Position numbers and translations under genes: made by a program
DNA from: Peribacillus acanthi
GTDB taxonomy: Bacteria > Bacillota > Bacilli > Bacillales > DSM-1321
Length of the DNA stretch: 64,000 nucleotides
Assembly (NCBI RefSeq): GCF_003073175.1
Contig: NZ_QBBX01000005.1
Span: 45,304 to 109,303, forward strand
Direction of reading: 5' to 3'
The notes under the pieces: model-generated
What the model was told of the DNA's origin: nothing
Database searches by the model: none
What the model saw: only the letters and a program-made list of their open reading frames with translations
Shown here: positions 15,137 to 23,758 of the stretch, piece after piece
How positions within the stretch are numbered: position 1 is the first letter of the stretch
How the letters are laid out: each line of letters begins with the position of its first letter

Positions 15137-15165
15137 GGTTAGTAGCGATAATTTATTTAAGAATT

Positions 15166-16152
15166 CTAATAAAAATCGTTGGTACTTTCAGTGCTTATTA
15201 ATTTTTCTAGAATATCTTGGTTGTTTGAAAGTCCTAACTCGTTATAAGCATATAAAACTGCACCTAATACTGGTGACAAATTAGGCTTTTGTATAGAGAA
15301 TGTTTTTAATGAATTGCTACCTTTCAATACCCTTTCGACCATTGAAAGCACATAAGAATGATTTACGACACCACCAACAAATGACAATGAAACACTATCT
15401 TTTACGAACATTGATGATACAAGTTGTATACCTGTAACTAAAGAAGTTACTACTTTTTCACAAGCATTATTCGCAATTTCACTACCTTTAGATGCCTCCT
15501 CAGTAACAATCGAACCCATACCACTTAGCATTTTTAATGCCCTTATCTTCTCACTATTGAATCCTCTAGCTGCAAGTTGCCGTAATTCTTCAATATCTTT
15601 CACGTTCCAATAATTTAATACGGATTCAACTAAAGATTCTTCTCTTAGGAGGCTTTTTTGAGATATTAAATCGTAAATTACAGAGTAGGTTAGAAATCTT
15701 GAAGCGGCTTCAGAATCATGATGGAAATCGTAATTCCTAATCATTTTTCCACTTTCAATTTTACCTACAACAATCGATCCTGTCCCCGCAATAGCCAATA
15801 TTCCAACTTTCCCTAAGAAAGCACCATAATGAGCAACTTCAGCATCATTTAATATGACCTTTGAACTTTTTAACCCCGTAATAGACAAGTACTTTTCTGC
15901 CCACTCCATATCTTTAGGACCGTTTAGACCCGCAAATCCGGCTACGATACATTGAATAGATTCCAATGTATAATTTGCCTTTCCTAAGGCTTCCATTATT
16001 GCAGACTCAACATTTTTTTCAGGCTCTTTATTTTTTCCAGGATGTGAACCTGCTTTCTTTGAAAAGGCCAGGATGTTTCCTTCTAAATCAGCAATAACAA
16101 CCCTAGTATATGTTCCTCCTCCATCAATACCCACTACAATTCGTTTATCCAA
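15166..16152 (-). CDS. BadF/BadG-type ATPase, N-acetylglucosamine-kinase-like
   Basis: 329 residues in the ASKHA fold. VVGIDGGGTYTRVVIADLEGNIL is phosphate motif 1, AGFAGLNGP and the ILNDAEVAHYGA segment follow, ILAIAGTGSIVVG is phosphate motif 2, and SLSFVGGVVNHSY is the adenosine motif. This is the arrangement of eukaryote-type N-acetylglucosamine kinases and BadF-like ATPases. An upstream in-frame extension is rejected: TTG 16152 sits 7 nt after AAAGGAG and gives the normal N-terminus. It is the last gene of the HAD-membrane-kinase cassette; the substrate is probably a sugar or amino sugar. Confidence 0.8.
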   Translation of the reverse strand: MDKRIVVGIDGGGTYTRVVIADLEGNILAFSKKAGSHPGKNKEPEKNVESAIMEALGKANYTLESIQCIVAGFAGLNGPKDMEWAEKYLSITGLKSSKVILNDAEVAHYGAFLGKVGILAIAGTGSIVVGKIESGKMIRNYDFHHDSEAASRFLTYSVIYDLISQKSLLREESLVESVLNYWNVKDIEELRQLAARGFNSEKIRALKMLSGMGSIVTEEASKGSEIANNACEKVVTSLVTGIQLVSSMFVKDSVSLSFVGGVVNHSYVLSMVERVLKGSNSLKTFSIQKPNLSPVLGAVLYAYNELGLSNNQDILEKLISTESTNDFY

Positions 16153-16169
16153 AAGTCTTCTCCTTTTGT

Positions 16170-16910
16170 CTACTTTTTTACTTTTTGGAAATATCGATAA
16201 TGATAAACAAAGAATAAATAATTGATTACCAATAAAGAGCAGTATATGATTAGCCACCATTTTTTTGTGGTCATCCATTTTTCAAATAATCCCGTTCCAT
16301 TAAGAAGCGAGTCTTTTTCAAACATACTGAAGTTGTGTCCAATACCTAATAGGATGGACAATATGCTAAGAGTACCAAACATAATAATGATTGCGATATA
16401 GTTGCTTTTAATTTTATTGTTTTTCTCTTGCTCTTTCTGGAATATAAAAGAAAAAAAGCCTTCGATTGAACTAATTATTCTTTTTATTCTTGTCTGATTT
16501 TCCTCTTTTATTTCCACGTCTTTAGGTGCTCGGAGAAATGTCTCCCAATTTAATGATCGCTCCATAATATTTGATCGAATAGATATTTCATTATGTATTT
16601 TATCTTCAATTTGTTTGATATATTGTCCCGCCCGAGACATTCTTCTTACTTCACCATTCCAAATAAGTATAATTAAGTTACACATAAAGGGAATAAATAT
16701 AACATAAATAGCCTCAACGATACTTTCTTTCCCCCATAGATTTGCACTAAAAGCGATTAATACCCCAATGGCCGTCAAACCATAGTTTATAATGGATTGC
16801 TGATTTTTAAGTGAATCTGCTGACTCATTTCGTAAGGAATTATACTCCCCAATGACAATATCAAACCATTTTAATTGAAATTCAATCTGTTTATCATTAT
16901 TTTGTTCCAT
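16170..16910 (-). CDS. Membrane protein of unknown function between two sugar-phosphate enzymes
   Basis: 246 residues. Two close hydrophobic helices lie at about 48-90, a charged helical stretch occupies about 95-165, and two more helices lie at about 170-195 and 218-240. The four-helix plan with a cytoplasmic helical domain somewhat recalls SLATT-type membrane proteins, but no signature is clear. ATG 16910 is preferred to an upstream TTG because GAAAGG lies upstream of it. It overlaps the HAD gene by 14 nt and precedes the BadF-type kinase by 17 nt, so all three are one operon. Confidence 0.6.
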   Translation of the reverse strand: MEQNNDKQIEFQLKWFDIVIGEYNSLRNESADSLKNQQSIINYGLTAIGVLIAFSANLWGKESIVEAIYVIFIPFMCNLIILIWNGEVRRMSRAGQYIKQIEDKIHNEISIRSNIMERSLNWETFLRAPKDVEIKEENQTRIKRIISSIEGFFSFIFQKEQEKNNKIKSNYIAIIIMFGTLSILSILLGIGHNFSMFEKDSLLNGTGLFEKWMTTKKWWLIIYCSLLVINYLFFVYHYRYFQKVKK

Positions 16911-17580
16911 TGTAATTTTTCCTTTCAAAACGCTTGATCAATTCTGGATAAGTAATTTCTTCTGTCCTTAGCACATGCCAATCAGCAGTTTCAAGTTCGC
17001 TTCCATTGCCTATTCCAATCGAAAACATTTTGGTTTTTTTTATGGCCTTTATACCTGCTTCACCGTCTTCAATAGCAACACAATTTTCAATGTCCACTTT
17101 AAGATTCTCTGCAGCTTTTAAGAATATTTCTGGGTCCGGCTTTCCTTTTTTTAGTGACTTTGGATTAACAATACAATCAAAATAATTGTATAGACCAATT
17201 TTCTTCAATACAGTTTGACCATTAGTACTTGAAGATGCCAAACCTATTTTAATATCATGTGATTTTAAGTCTAAAATGAATTTTTTCATACCTGGTAATA
17301 TAGAAGTTTCATTCATGTTTTCGATAAGGTGTTGATACTGCTCATTTTTACTTTCCGCTAATTCAAATTTTTCAATTTCACTTAATTCTTTTTTAGAAAG
17401 TTTAACTAAGGAATTAATAATCTCATATCTTCCGATTCCTCTATACCTTTCATTATCTTTTCTAGTGAATGGAATTCCTAATTTGTCAGCTACTGTTTTA
17501 TTTGTAATGTAATAAAACTCGAATGTATCAGCAATTACACCATCTAAATCAAAAATCACTGCCTTTACGGACGTACTCAA
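16897..17580 (-). CDS. HAD-superfamily hydrolase, beta-phosphoglucomutase-like
   Basis: 227 residues. KAVIFDLDGVIADT gives the nucleophile and general acid (DxD at about residues 11 and 13), IGLASSSTNG is motif II (Ser/Thr), KKGKPDPEIFLKAAENL supplies the motif III Lys, and CVAIEDGEAGI motif IV. The helical cap with ERYRGIGRYEIINSLV is the beta-phosphoglucomutase-type C1 cap. Likely acts on a sugar phosphate, either as mutase or phosphatase. TTG start after GGGAGG. First gene of the three-gene cassette ending at 15166. Confidence 0.82.
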   Translation of the reverse strand: MSTSVKAVIFDLDGVIADTFEFYYITNKTVADKLGIPFTRKDNERYRGIGRYEIINSLVKLSKKELSEIEKFELAESKNEQYQHLIENMNETSILPGMKKFILDLKSHDIKIGLASSSTNGQTVLKKIGLYNYFDCIVNPKSLKKGKPDPEIFLKAAENLKVDIENCVAIEDGEAGIKAIKKTKMFSIGIGNGSELETADWHVLRTEEITYPELIKRFERKNYNGTK

Positions 17581-17949
17581 TTAATTGTTCCTCCCTCTAT
17601 TACCACATTTTGTTGTCTTATAAGAGCGCACCCACATTCGTTTAAGATCAAAGAATTTATGGTGCTATTAAAATAAAAATAGTATTTAGTAAGATGATAG
17701 ATTTTTTGAAGCCGGTGAATTATGATTGTCTATTAGGTATAGGATAATACTAATATACTTAATGTTATATTTAAAGCGAAGGAATTCTGATCAATTTAGT
17801 AGATAATCTAACAGGAAAATTTTAAAAAATTGAGATAAAACAGATTAGAAATTGAATGGTATTGTTTCTGTATTGGCAACTAAATCCTGGGTTCTAATCA
17901 TGTACAAAAACAAAAAAACGACAGCACCCACTGTCGTTTTCCTCTAAAT
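17581..17949. other. 369-bp AT-rich intergenic region with one terminator
   Basis: I see no gene here. AAACGACAG-cacccA-CTGTCGTTTT at 17913-17941 is a terminator for the converging yaaN transcript (minus strand). The remainder should hold the promoter of the HAD operon; no operator-like repeat stands out. Confidence 0.6.
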
Positions 17950-19113
17950 TTATTCCCCTTTTATCTCCAACAACTTATGTCTTAAACTACTTTCCATTGA
18001 AGCTAGTTCATTTTCGGCTTGGCGTCGTTTCATGCGCCCTTCCTCTTGAATTCGCAACGTTTCTTCTAGTGTGGATAATAGAGTTTCTTGCGTTTTCTTA
18101 AGAGTTTCAATATCCACTAGGCCACGTTCATTTTCACGTGCTGTTTCAATTGTATTCGTCTTCAGCATTTCTGCGTTCTTCAGCAAAAGCTCATTCGTCG
18201 TTTGGGATACCTTCTTTTGGGCTTCGACTGCATGATGCTGTCTAAGAAGAGTCAGTGCAATCGCAACTTGATTCTTCCATAAGGGAATAGCAGTCATGAT
18301 GGATGACTGAATTTTTTCCACTAACGCTTGGTTAGTATTTTGAATTAAGCGGATTTGCGGTGCACTTTGAATAGTGATTTCACGGCTCAGTTTCAAATCG
18401 TACAAACGTTTATCTAAACGGTCGGCAAACTGAATCATGTCATTCACTTCTTGAAATTTCATATGATCGTTCGTAGCTTCCGCTTGCTTTTGAAGAGCAG
18501 GTATCGTCACTTGCTGCAATTCTTCAAGCTTTAATTCCCCAGCCGCAATATACACATTTAACGCTTGAAAATACTCTTTATTATTTTCATAGAGCTTCTC
18601 TAACATCCCTATATCAGATAATAGGTAATTTTTGCTTCCCTCAAGCTTCACGCTAATTCGATCGATTTGAGCTCCAGTTTTTTGATATTTTGATAAAACC
18701 TCTTGTACAGAACCAGGAATTTTTCCAAATACGCGCTTCAGTAATGAAGGTTTTTCCGCTTTTAAATCATCCGGATTCACATCGCTTAGCTTCTTCATTA
18801 AGTCATTAATGATATCTCCAACCTGCCCGACATCCTTCTTTTGAACATGCTCTAGCATCGTATTGGAAAAAGACAATAGCTTCGATTGAGCAGGAGTCCC
18901 GTATGAAATCATTGCTTCGTGATTTTTAGGATCAATCTGAGCTGCTAGCTGATATGCTTTAGCTCTATTCTCTTCAGGAATCACATCAATCAATTTTACA
19001 GGCTTCGCTTGTTCCGTATGGAGATTCGGCGTCTTACTACTGCTGTCACCGAATGGATTGGAGAGTAAATCATCCATTAAATCTGAAGTGTTCGTAACTT
19101 TATTTTCGTTCAT
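17950..19113 (-). CDS. yaaN: TelA/YaaN family protein (toxic anion resistance)
   Basis: 387 residues, soluble and mostly helical, the normal length of the TelA family linked to tellurite and other toxic-anion or cell-envelope stress resistance. Family segments include [18 protein letters not shown], the central [18 protein letters not shown], and the C-terminal [19 protein letters not shown]. Function at the molecular level is unknown. Its ATG overlaps the xpaC stop (ATGA). The xpaC-yaaN pairing is conserved in Bacillus. Confidence 0.88.
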   Translation of the reverse strand: MNENKVTNTSDLMDDLLSNPFGDSSSKTPNLHTEQAKPVKLIDVIPEENRAKAYQLAAQIDPKNHEAMISYGTPAQSKLLSFSNTMLEHVQKKDVGQVGDIINDLMKKLSDVNPDDLKAEKPSLLKRVFGKIPGSVQEVLSKYQKTGAQIDRISVKLEGSKNYLLSDIGMLEKLYENNKEYFQALNVYIAAGELKLEELQQVTIPALQKQAEATNDHMKFQEVNDMIQFADRLDKRLYDLKLSREITIQSAPQIRLIQNTNQALVEKIQSSIMTAIPLWKNQVAIALTLLRQHHAVEAQKKVSQTTNELLLKNAEMLKTNTIETARENERGLVDIETLKKTQETLLSTLEETLRIQEEGRMKRRQAENELASMESSLRHKLLEIKGE

Positions 19114-19766
19114 TTCAATCTCCAGCTTTCTTCATTTATTTTAGAATCTTTTTTATTTTTGATGGAATACTTTGCAACGTCTATTTCAAAATTTAACTGA
19201 TCGATATCATCTGAAAGAACCTGATACAAATCTTCTTCAATCGATTTGGAAAGTTGGTCTAACAATCGACGACTTTCATTTAAGGAATGATCTAATTCTA
19301 AATTCTTTTTCGGTTGAGCTGATAAAAATACATATTTCTCAGCTAGCTCTACTGCCGAATCTAAATGCGAAAAATAAAACTGCTCTGCCTTGTAAAATCG
19401 CTTAGGCTCGCGTTTCGTCAAACTATAGATTTTCTTTGTTACACGAATCAGCTCTATCCTCTGTTTTAAAGAAGGAATATGTTTAATCCTTAACAGTGAC
19501 TTTTGCAGTCTAAACAACTTAGGTTTAGCTTCCTTTAAATTTTTCTTGATATATGCATATTCTTTTCCTGTGATACGGTGTAATTTTAAAAATTTCCGTT
19601 TTAAATATACGGAGCTTAACCAATAAGTGATAATTGCACTAAGCGTGGCATTTAGCGATGATATCCAAAAGGATTGGTCAAAAGCCACAAAATTTACTAG
19701 CCAAACCGTTCCTGCTGTCGGGGTGACAATCAATATTTTTAAGAAGAAAGATACAAATGGATTCAT
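19110..19766 (-). CDS. xpaC: XpaC-like membrane protein
   Basis: 218 residues: two N-terminal membrane helices (about 5-25 and 30-50) followed by a soluble helical domain. XpaC was named for hydrolysis of 5-bromo-4-chloroindolyl phosphate, but its true role is unknown. The gene partner (yaaN, 4-nt overlap), the topology and the length support the call. An upstream extension to 19829 is open, but ATG 19766 has AGGAG about 10 nt before it and starts just ahead of the first helix. Confidence 0.75.
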   Translation of the reverse strand: MNPFVSFFLKILIVTPTAGTVWLVNFVAFDQSFWISSLNATLSAIITYWLSSVYLKRKFLKLHRITGKEYAYIKKNLKEAKPKLFRLQKSLLRIKHIPSLKQRIELIRVTKKIYSLTKREPKRFYKAEQFYFSHLDSAVELAEKYVFLSAQPKKNLELDHSLNESRRLLDQLSKSIEEDLYQVLSDDIDQLNFEIDVAKYSIKNKKDSKINEESWRLK

Positions 19767-19939
19767 TGGAAATCGACTCCTGACATAATGTCTTACTAAA
19801 CATACGTATGTATGTGGAATGGGTTTCATTTCTAAAAGAAAAAGTTACTTTACTCAAGGTTAATCATACACAATCTCTTATATTCATTCTATTGACCTCG
19901 GAATGTAAACTAAACTAAGCCTTGAGGCGTATATCCATG

Positions 19940-19975
19940 AAAAAAAGCCTCGAAAATTCGAAGCTTTTTTCTTTT
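19940..19975. terminator. Bidirectional terminator after the VOC gene
   Basis: AAAAAAGCcTCGAA and TTCGAaGCTTTTTT form an imperfect stem with A and T runs, 7 bp after the stop of the gene at 19982 on the minus strand. Confidence 0.75.
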
Positions 19976-19981
19976 CAAAAG

Positions 19982-20413
19982 TTAAAAGGAAATCATGGCA
20001 CCCCGTTCATCAAACACGGCACTTGGATTCCAAGCAACCTCCCAAAGATTATTCTCAGGGTCACTAAAGTAGGCTGTTCTGCCTCCCCAGAATGCGTCGC
20101 TTGGTTCACGCAAAATTTTGCCCCCTAACTCCCTAATATTTGTGATTGTAGAATCAACCAGTTCTGGTTCTTCCACATTGATTGCGAACGTGACACCACG
20201 ATATGTATCAGGAGAAAGACTAAATTCAACACCTGCATCCTTCGCCAATTCCTCTATCGGAAAAATGGATAGCATTACTCCAGCTGTTTTGAAAGCTGCA
20301 TAAGTATCTGAACTAAATTCAGTTTCTTCCCATCCTAATTTTTTATAAAAAGTTCGTAGTAATGGTAAATCAAAAGCTCCAATAGTTAATAAACTGACTC
20401 TTTGTGGAACCAT
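19982..20413 (-). CDS. VOC family (glyoxalase/dioxygenase-fold) protein
   Basis: 143 residues. The N-terminal half has VSLLTIGAFDLPLLRTFYKKLGWEE and the C-terminal half ends with TAYFSDPENNLWEVAWNP, the two beta-alpha-beta-beta-beta units of the vicinal-oxygen-chelate fold. The DP-x-x-N-x-W-E motif carries the metal-ligand Glu. The specific reaction cannot be told; resistance proteins, lyases and regulators share this fold. ATG 20413 follows GGAGG by 8 nt. It is 18 bp downstream of the GyrI-like gene on the same strand, so the two may be cotranscribed. Confidence 0.82.
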   Translation of the reverse strand: MVPQRVSLLTIGAFDLPLLRTFYKKLGWEETEFSSDTYAAFKTAGVMLSIFPIEELAKDAGVEFSLSPDTYRGVTFAINVEEPELVDSTITNIRELGGKILREPSDAFWGGRTAYFSDPENNLWEVAWNPSAVFDERGAMISF

Positions 20414-20431
20414 CAATAGCGCCTCCCCATT

Positions 20432-20911
20432 CTATTTTTGTCTTACCGGTATCCAAACTTCGCTCTTATAGTCTTCATCACTAGGATTACCAGGATAATA
20501 GATTTCAAGCTCAGGTCCAATAGCATGTTCATAACCAGATGTAGGGAACCACTCTGTATAAATATTATGCCATACTTTTTGAATCGCATCAGGTAGTGGC
20601 CCAATTGATTCAAAAATTGCCCAAGTCGAAGCTGGTACTTCCCTTTCCTCTAAGTTAAGAGAAGAGTTCCCTTCTGTTTTTTCCGCTGCAATCATATAGG
20701 TGAATTCCCCAGATTCCATTTTAAAATCCATGCAGGCTCCTAATACACCTAACGCTCCAGCAGTAGAAGTTAGGTTTTGACAAAATCCATTTTCGAAGGA
20801 TTCGTTCCAGAACTTTGGAATACGTTTATTTTGTTCACCATTAGTAGTCGTAACTCGAATTCCTTTTCCCACAATAATAAATGATTCTTTTTCTTCGATT
20901 CTAACTTGCAT
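20432..20911 (-). CDS. GyrI-like / AraC effector-binding domain protein
   Basis: 159 residues forming a stand-alone effector-binding (GyrI-like, SOUL-type) domain: it opens with MQVRIEEKESFIIVGKGIRV, carries FTYMIAAEK in the middle and PASTWAIFESIGPLPDAIQ, and closes with YHP-like GPELEIYYPGNPSDEDY plus SEVWIPV. Such proteins bind small hydrophobic molecules and may inactivate them or sense them. No DNA-binding domain is attached. It precedes the VOC gene; a terminator separates it from the ArsR operon upstream. Confidence 0.82.
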   Translation of the reverse strand: MQVRIEEKESFIIVGKGIRVTTTNGEQNKRIPKFWNESFENGFCQNLTSTAGALGVLGACMDFKMESGEFTYMIAAEKTEGNSSLNLEEREVPASTWAIFESIGPLPDAIQKVWHNIYTEWFPTSGYEHAIGPELEIYYPGNPSDEDYKSEVWIPVRQK

Positions 20912-20941
20912 CCCTAAATCCCTCCCAAAAAAACTTTAAAT

Positions 20942-20966
20942 AAAAAAAGACCACTTAAGGTCTTAA
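20942..20966 (-). terminator. Terminator of the SRPBCC-ArsR operon
   Basis: On the minus strand AAGACC-ttaagt-GGTCTT is followed by a run of T (A7 on the plus strand at 20942-20948), 18 bp after the ArsR stop. Confidence 0.75.
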
Positions 20967-20983
20967 TATTCTTCAAAATTCAA

Positions 20984-21310
20984 CTATTTACCTTCCTCTA
21001 CGTAATGCTGAAGCATAGAAAGTTTATTGTCCCAAAACCGTTCATAATAAGCTAGCCATTGTTTCAATTCATTCAATGGTTCATAGTGCAATTGATAAAT
21101 TTTTTCTCTGCCGACCTTTTTTCCACTGACAAGCTTTGCTTCACTGAGAATATGAAGATGCTTAGCAACTGCGGTACGGGATATAGGGAAATGTGAAGTT
21201 ATTTCTGAAATAGGCAATTCTTTGATTGAAAGAAGTCGAAGTACTTCCCTCCGGGTAGGGTCAGCAATAGCTTGAAATACATCATGCCTTTGTGCTGATG
21301 TAGATGCCAA
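20984..21310 (-). CDS. ArsR family winged-helix repressor
   Basis: 108 residues. HDVFQAIADPTRREVLRLLS and ISEITSHFPISRTAVAKHLHIL form the winged helix of the ArsR/SmtB fold; KKVGREKIYQLHYEPL is the beta-wing. There are no metal-binding Cys residues, so it belongs to the non-metal subgroup found with SRPBCC proteins. The start is most likely TTG 21310, one nucleotide after the SRPBCC stop; the homologous N-terminus begins about 8 residues before HDVFQAI. The matching operator is probably the GAAAC repeat at 21755. Confidence 0.85.
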   Translation of the reverse strand: MASTSAQRHDVFQAIADPTRREVLRLLSIKELPISEITSHFPISRTAVAKHLHILSEAKLVSGKKVGREKIYQLHYEPLNELKQWLAYYERFWDNKLSMLQHYVEEGK

Positions 21311-21311
21311 T

Positions 21312-21725
21312 TTATTCAACAACCTTTCGTAATTTATCCACGATTCCTGTCCAACCATAATCCATTTTATCTCGAACATCTGAGCTCTTAACATTTGCTT
21401 TTGGAAGGATTTCCTCAGGATGTTTCCAACCACCGTGAATCAGGGTGAACTCTGTTTTCCCTTCTACTTCCTTCAGGTTAAACGTTACAAACCAACCTTC
21501 AGTATCCCAAGTAAATTCTAGTCGATTTGGAGGATCGACCGCTATCACTTTACATGGAGATGGACCAAAAGGGGATTGCAAATGAAACTCGTGCCCTTCT
21601 ATCGGTTGAAAATCATTTGGCATAAACCATTCTGCAATTGCTTCAGAGGTTGAAACAGCATTCCATACTTTTTCTATAGGCGCATTAAAAATAACAGTCT
21701 TTTTAATATCTGATAGTTTTTCCAT
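21312..21725 (-). CDS. SRPBCC (AHSA1-like, START-fold) protein
   Basis: 137 residues. [32 protein letters not shown] is the characteristic opening of AHSA1-type SRPBCC proteins, and the closing [15 protein letters not shown] is the long C-terminal helix lining the hydrophobic cavity. The ligand is unknown. ATG start with the operator-bearing leader just upstream. It is the first gene of a two-gene operon with an ArsR repressor, a pairing very common in Bacillaceae, in which the repressor probably controls its own operon. Confidence 0.87.
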   Translation of the reverse strand: MEKLSDIKKTVIFNAPIEKVWNAVSTSEAIAEWFMPNDFQPIEGHEFHLQSPFGPSPCKVIAVDPPNRLEFTWDTEGWFVTFNLKEVEGKTEFTLIHGGWKHPEEILPKANVKSSDVRDKMDYGWTGIVDKLRKVVE

Positions 21726-21754
21726 TATGAAGTCTCCTACAAAAATGAATTAAA

Positions 21755-21803
21755 TGAAACCAATTAGTTTCATATAAAAATCATATAACACCTAATGGTT
21801 TCA
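21755..21803. promoter_or_regulatory. Candidate ArsR operator
   Basis: TGAAAC-CAATTA-GTTTCA is a perfect inverted repeat at 21755-21772, 30 bp before the SRPBCC start. A second half-site, GGTTTCATG, lies at 21797-21805 and repeats the left arm in inverted orientation (ATGAAACC). Two such sites before an ArsR-containing operon suggest autoregulation. Confidence 0.5.
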
Positions 21804-21823
21804 TGTCAACACTCCCCCAATTT

Positions 21824-21857
21824 AATCGACAATATTCGGGGCGTGACAGGCACGCCC
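21824..21857. repeat. Dispersed hairpin repeat, copy A
   Basis: A 34-bp segment ending in CGGGGCGTGACAGGCACGCCC, which folds as GGGCGTG-acag-GCACGCCC-like stem. It matches the reverse complement of 25567-25600 at 32 of 34 positions. Here it is not followed by a T run. Confidence 0.8.
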
Positions 21858-21964
21858 AAGGGAAATTTGTGGAAATTAGGTGAATAAAGAAGGTAATTTG
21901 AACCATTTAGCGAAATGTTAATTACAGAGAAAAATTGTCCTTTTTTGTGGGGGTTTGGGTGGGT

Positions 21965-23212
21965 ATGTTTAACCAAGTTGGTCCAGTTTTATTTCACATT
22001 TTAGTCGTATTATTTCCTATTTTGATCTACCACTTATATTTTTCCGAAACGAAAATTAGAAGAAAAAAGCCATATTCAAAACTGATTATCATTCTACTCA
22101 TGATTTTGATGCTAACTATGTCATTCCCAGTAGAATACGCCAAAGGTTTTATGTATGACTTCAGGGTCATTCCAATCATTATCGCTTTTGTATACGGTGG
22201 AACGATGCCAGGCCTCCTGTTGATCGTAGTTCTTTTAGTTTTTAGGTTTAGCATTGGAGGACCAGGTTTTTATGTAACATTGCTGAATTATTCAATCATC
22301 ACAGTGATTCTTTCATTTGTCGTTCGAAAATACGACAAAGTACAGGTAGCAACAAAAGTGAGGATTGTCAGTCTTGTCTATTGGTTCATTGCACTTACTA
22401 GAGGCATCACACTTGTCAAAATGAATCAAATCGATCAACTCCCATTTATGTTAACTTTCTCAATGATTACTTGGATCACATTAGTGATGGTGGTGTTCCT
22501 CATTGAAAACGTGAACGAACAACAGGCGATCCGCCAAGAACTACAACGAGCAGATAAATTGAATGTCATCAGTCAACTGGCTGCTTCAGTGGCACATGAA
22601 GTACGGAATCCTATGACGTCTGTGAGAGGATTTTTACAATTAATGAATGATGACAGCAATTTGCTACCCTCTCAGAAAAACTACATTCGAATTGCACTCA
22701 ATGAACTTGATCACGCTCAATCTATTATTAATGATTATCTTTCCTTGGCAAAACCACATACAGAAGGACTAACCTGGATAAATGTCTCAGAAGAATTAAA
22801 GAACATAATCGAGCTAATGAGCTCTTATTCTAATATACAAAACATCAGTATTCAGTCTTCCCTGGAAGATGCACTATTCGTTAAAGGAAATAAAGCCGAA
22901 ATCAAGCAAGTATTAGTCAATATTATGAAGAATGGGATCGAAGCGATGGAAGCTGGTGGAGCCATAACGGTGAATGCCTTTGAAAAAGAAAACACCATAT
23001 GTATAGAAGTGAAAGATAACGGGAAAGGCATGACAAAAACACAGCTGAAACAGTTGGGAACTCCATTTTATTCTACGAAAGAAAAAGGGACCGGTGTTGG
23101 CCTGACCATATCGTATCAAATCATTCAATCAATGAAAGGGACCATTTTGGTAAGTAGTGAAATCGGAAAAGGAACTACTTTTACCATTCAAATACCAAAA
23201 AGTGTTGCATAA
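21965..23212 (+). CDS. KinB-like membrane sensor histidine kinase
   Basis: About 415 residues. Six hydrophobic segments fill residues 1-185, with GGTMPGLLLIVVLLVFRF and the following loop resembling the 5TM-5TMR_LYT sensor of KinB-type sporulation kinases. HisKA follows with LAASVAHEVRNPMTSVRGF (His211), then HATPase_c with NIMKNGIEAM (N box), DNGKGM (G1) and GTGVGLTIS (G2). No partner response regulator is adjacent. The start is uncertain: ATG 21965 is used, but a G-rich stretch upstream leaves GTG 21946 possible. Likely input to a Spo0F/Spo0A-type phosphorelay. Confidence 0.85.
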   Translation: MFNQVGPVLFHILVVLFPILIYHLYFSETKIRRKKPYSKLIIILLMILMLTMSFPVEYAKGFMYDFRVIPIIIAFVYGGTMPGLLLIVVLLVFRFSIGGPGFYVTLLNYSIITVILSFVVRKYDKVQVATKVRIVSLVYWFIALTRGITLVKMNQIDQLPFMLTFSMITWITLVMVVFLIENVNEQQAIRQELQRADKLNVISQLAASVAHEVRNPMTSVRGFLQLMNDDSNLLPSQKNYIRIALNELDHAQSIINDYLSLAKPHTEGLTWINVSEELKNIIELMSSYSNIQNISIQSSLEDALFVKGNKAEIKQVLVNIMKNGIEAMEAGGAITVNAFEKENTICIEVKDNGKGMTKTQLKQLGTPFYSTKEKGTGVGLTISYQIIQSMKGTILVSSEIGKGTTFTIQIPKSVA

Positions 23213-23286
23213 ATTTTTCTGATCAGTTGTCCATCATGTCATCACTATTGCCTAAAAGTAATAAGATATTAAATGGAGGTGACATC

Positions 23287-23718
23287 ATGGCAGTTGTAAA
23301 GCATACATCAGCAGATATTAACCTTTTAGCTAGATTGCTTAGAGCAGAAGCTGAAGGTGAAGGTGAAAGAGGGATGATGCTTGTTGGAAACGTGGGGATT
23401 AATCGTATACGAGCCAATTGCTCAGATTTTAAAAACTTGCGAACAATCCCACAAATGATTTATCAACCTCATGCATTTGAAGCTGTGCAAAAAGGATACT
23501 TCTATCAACGGGCTAGAGAAAGTGAAAGAAGGTTAGCTCGTCGAGCAGTCAAAGGTGAAAGACAATGGCCTGCAAAATTCTCATTATGGTATTTTAGGCC
23601 ACCAGCAGATTGCCCACAAACTTGGTATAATCAACCTCTCGTTGGCCGCTACAAATTACACTGTTTTTACCAGCCAACTGGAAAAGAATGTGATAACATT
23701 TATAATACTTTTGCATAA
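23287..23718 (+). CDS. cwlJ: CwlJ spore cortex-lytic hydrolase
   Basis: 143 residues, the normal length of CwlJ. LLARLLRAEAEGEGERGMMLVGNVGINRI carries the catalytic Glu of the SleB-type hydrolase domain; the family segments FEAVQKG, WPAKFSLWYFRPP and GRYKLHCFYQPT follow. CwlJ is laid down in the coat of the developing spore and hydrolyses cortex peptidoglycan during germination, activated by Ca-dipicolinate. No signal peptide, as expected. ATG 23287 is chosen over upstream ATGs because GGAGG lies 7 nt before it. The usual partner gerQ is not adjacent. Confidence 0.92.
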   Translation: MAVVKHTSADINLLARLLRAEAEGEGERGMMLVGNVGINRIRANCSDFKNLRTIPQMIYQPHAFEAVQKGYFYQRARESERRLARRAVKGERQWPAKFSLWYFRPPADCPQTWYNQPLVGRYKLHCFYQPTGKECDNIYNTFA

Positions 23719-23723
23719 AAGGA

Positions 23724-23758
23724 AAAGGACCTTCATTACGTAAGGTCCTTTGTTTTTA
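23724..23758. terminator. Bidirectional terminator between cwlJ and the convergent secreted protein
   Basis: AAAGGACCTT-cattacgt-AAGGTCCTTT followed by GTTTTT, 7 bp after the cwlJ stop; it overlaps the last bases of the gene at 23756. Confidence 0.85.
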
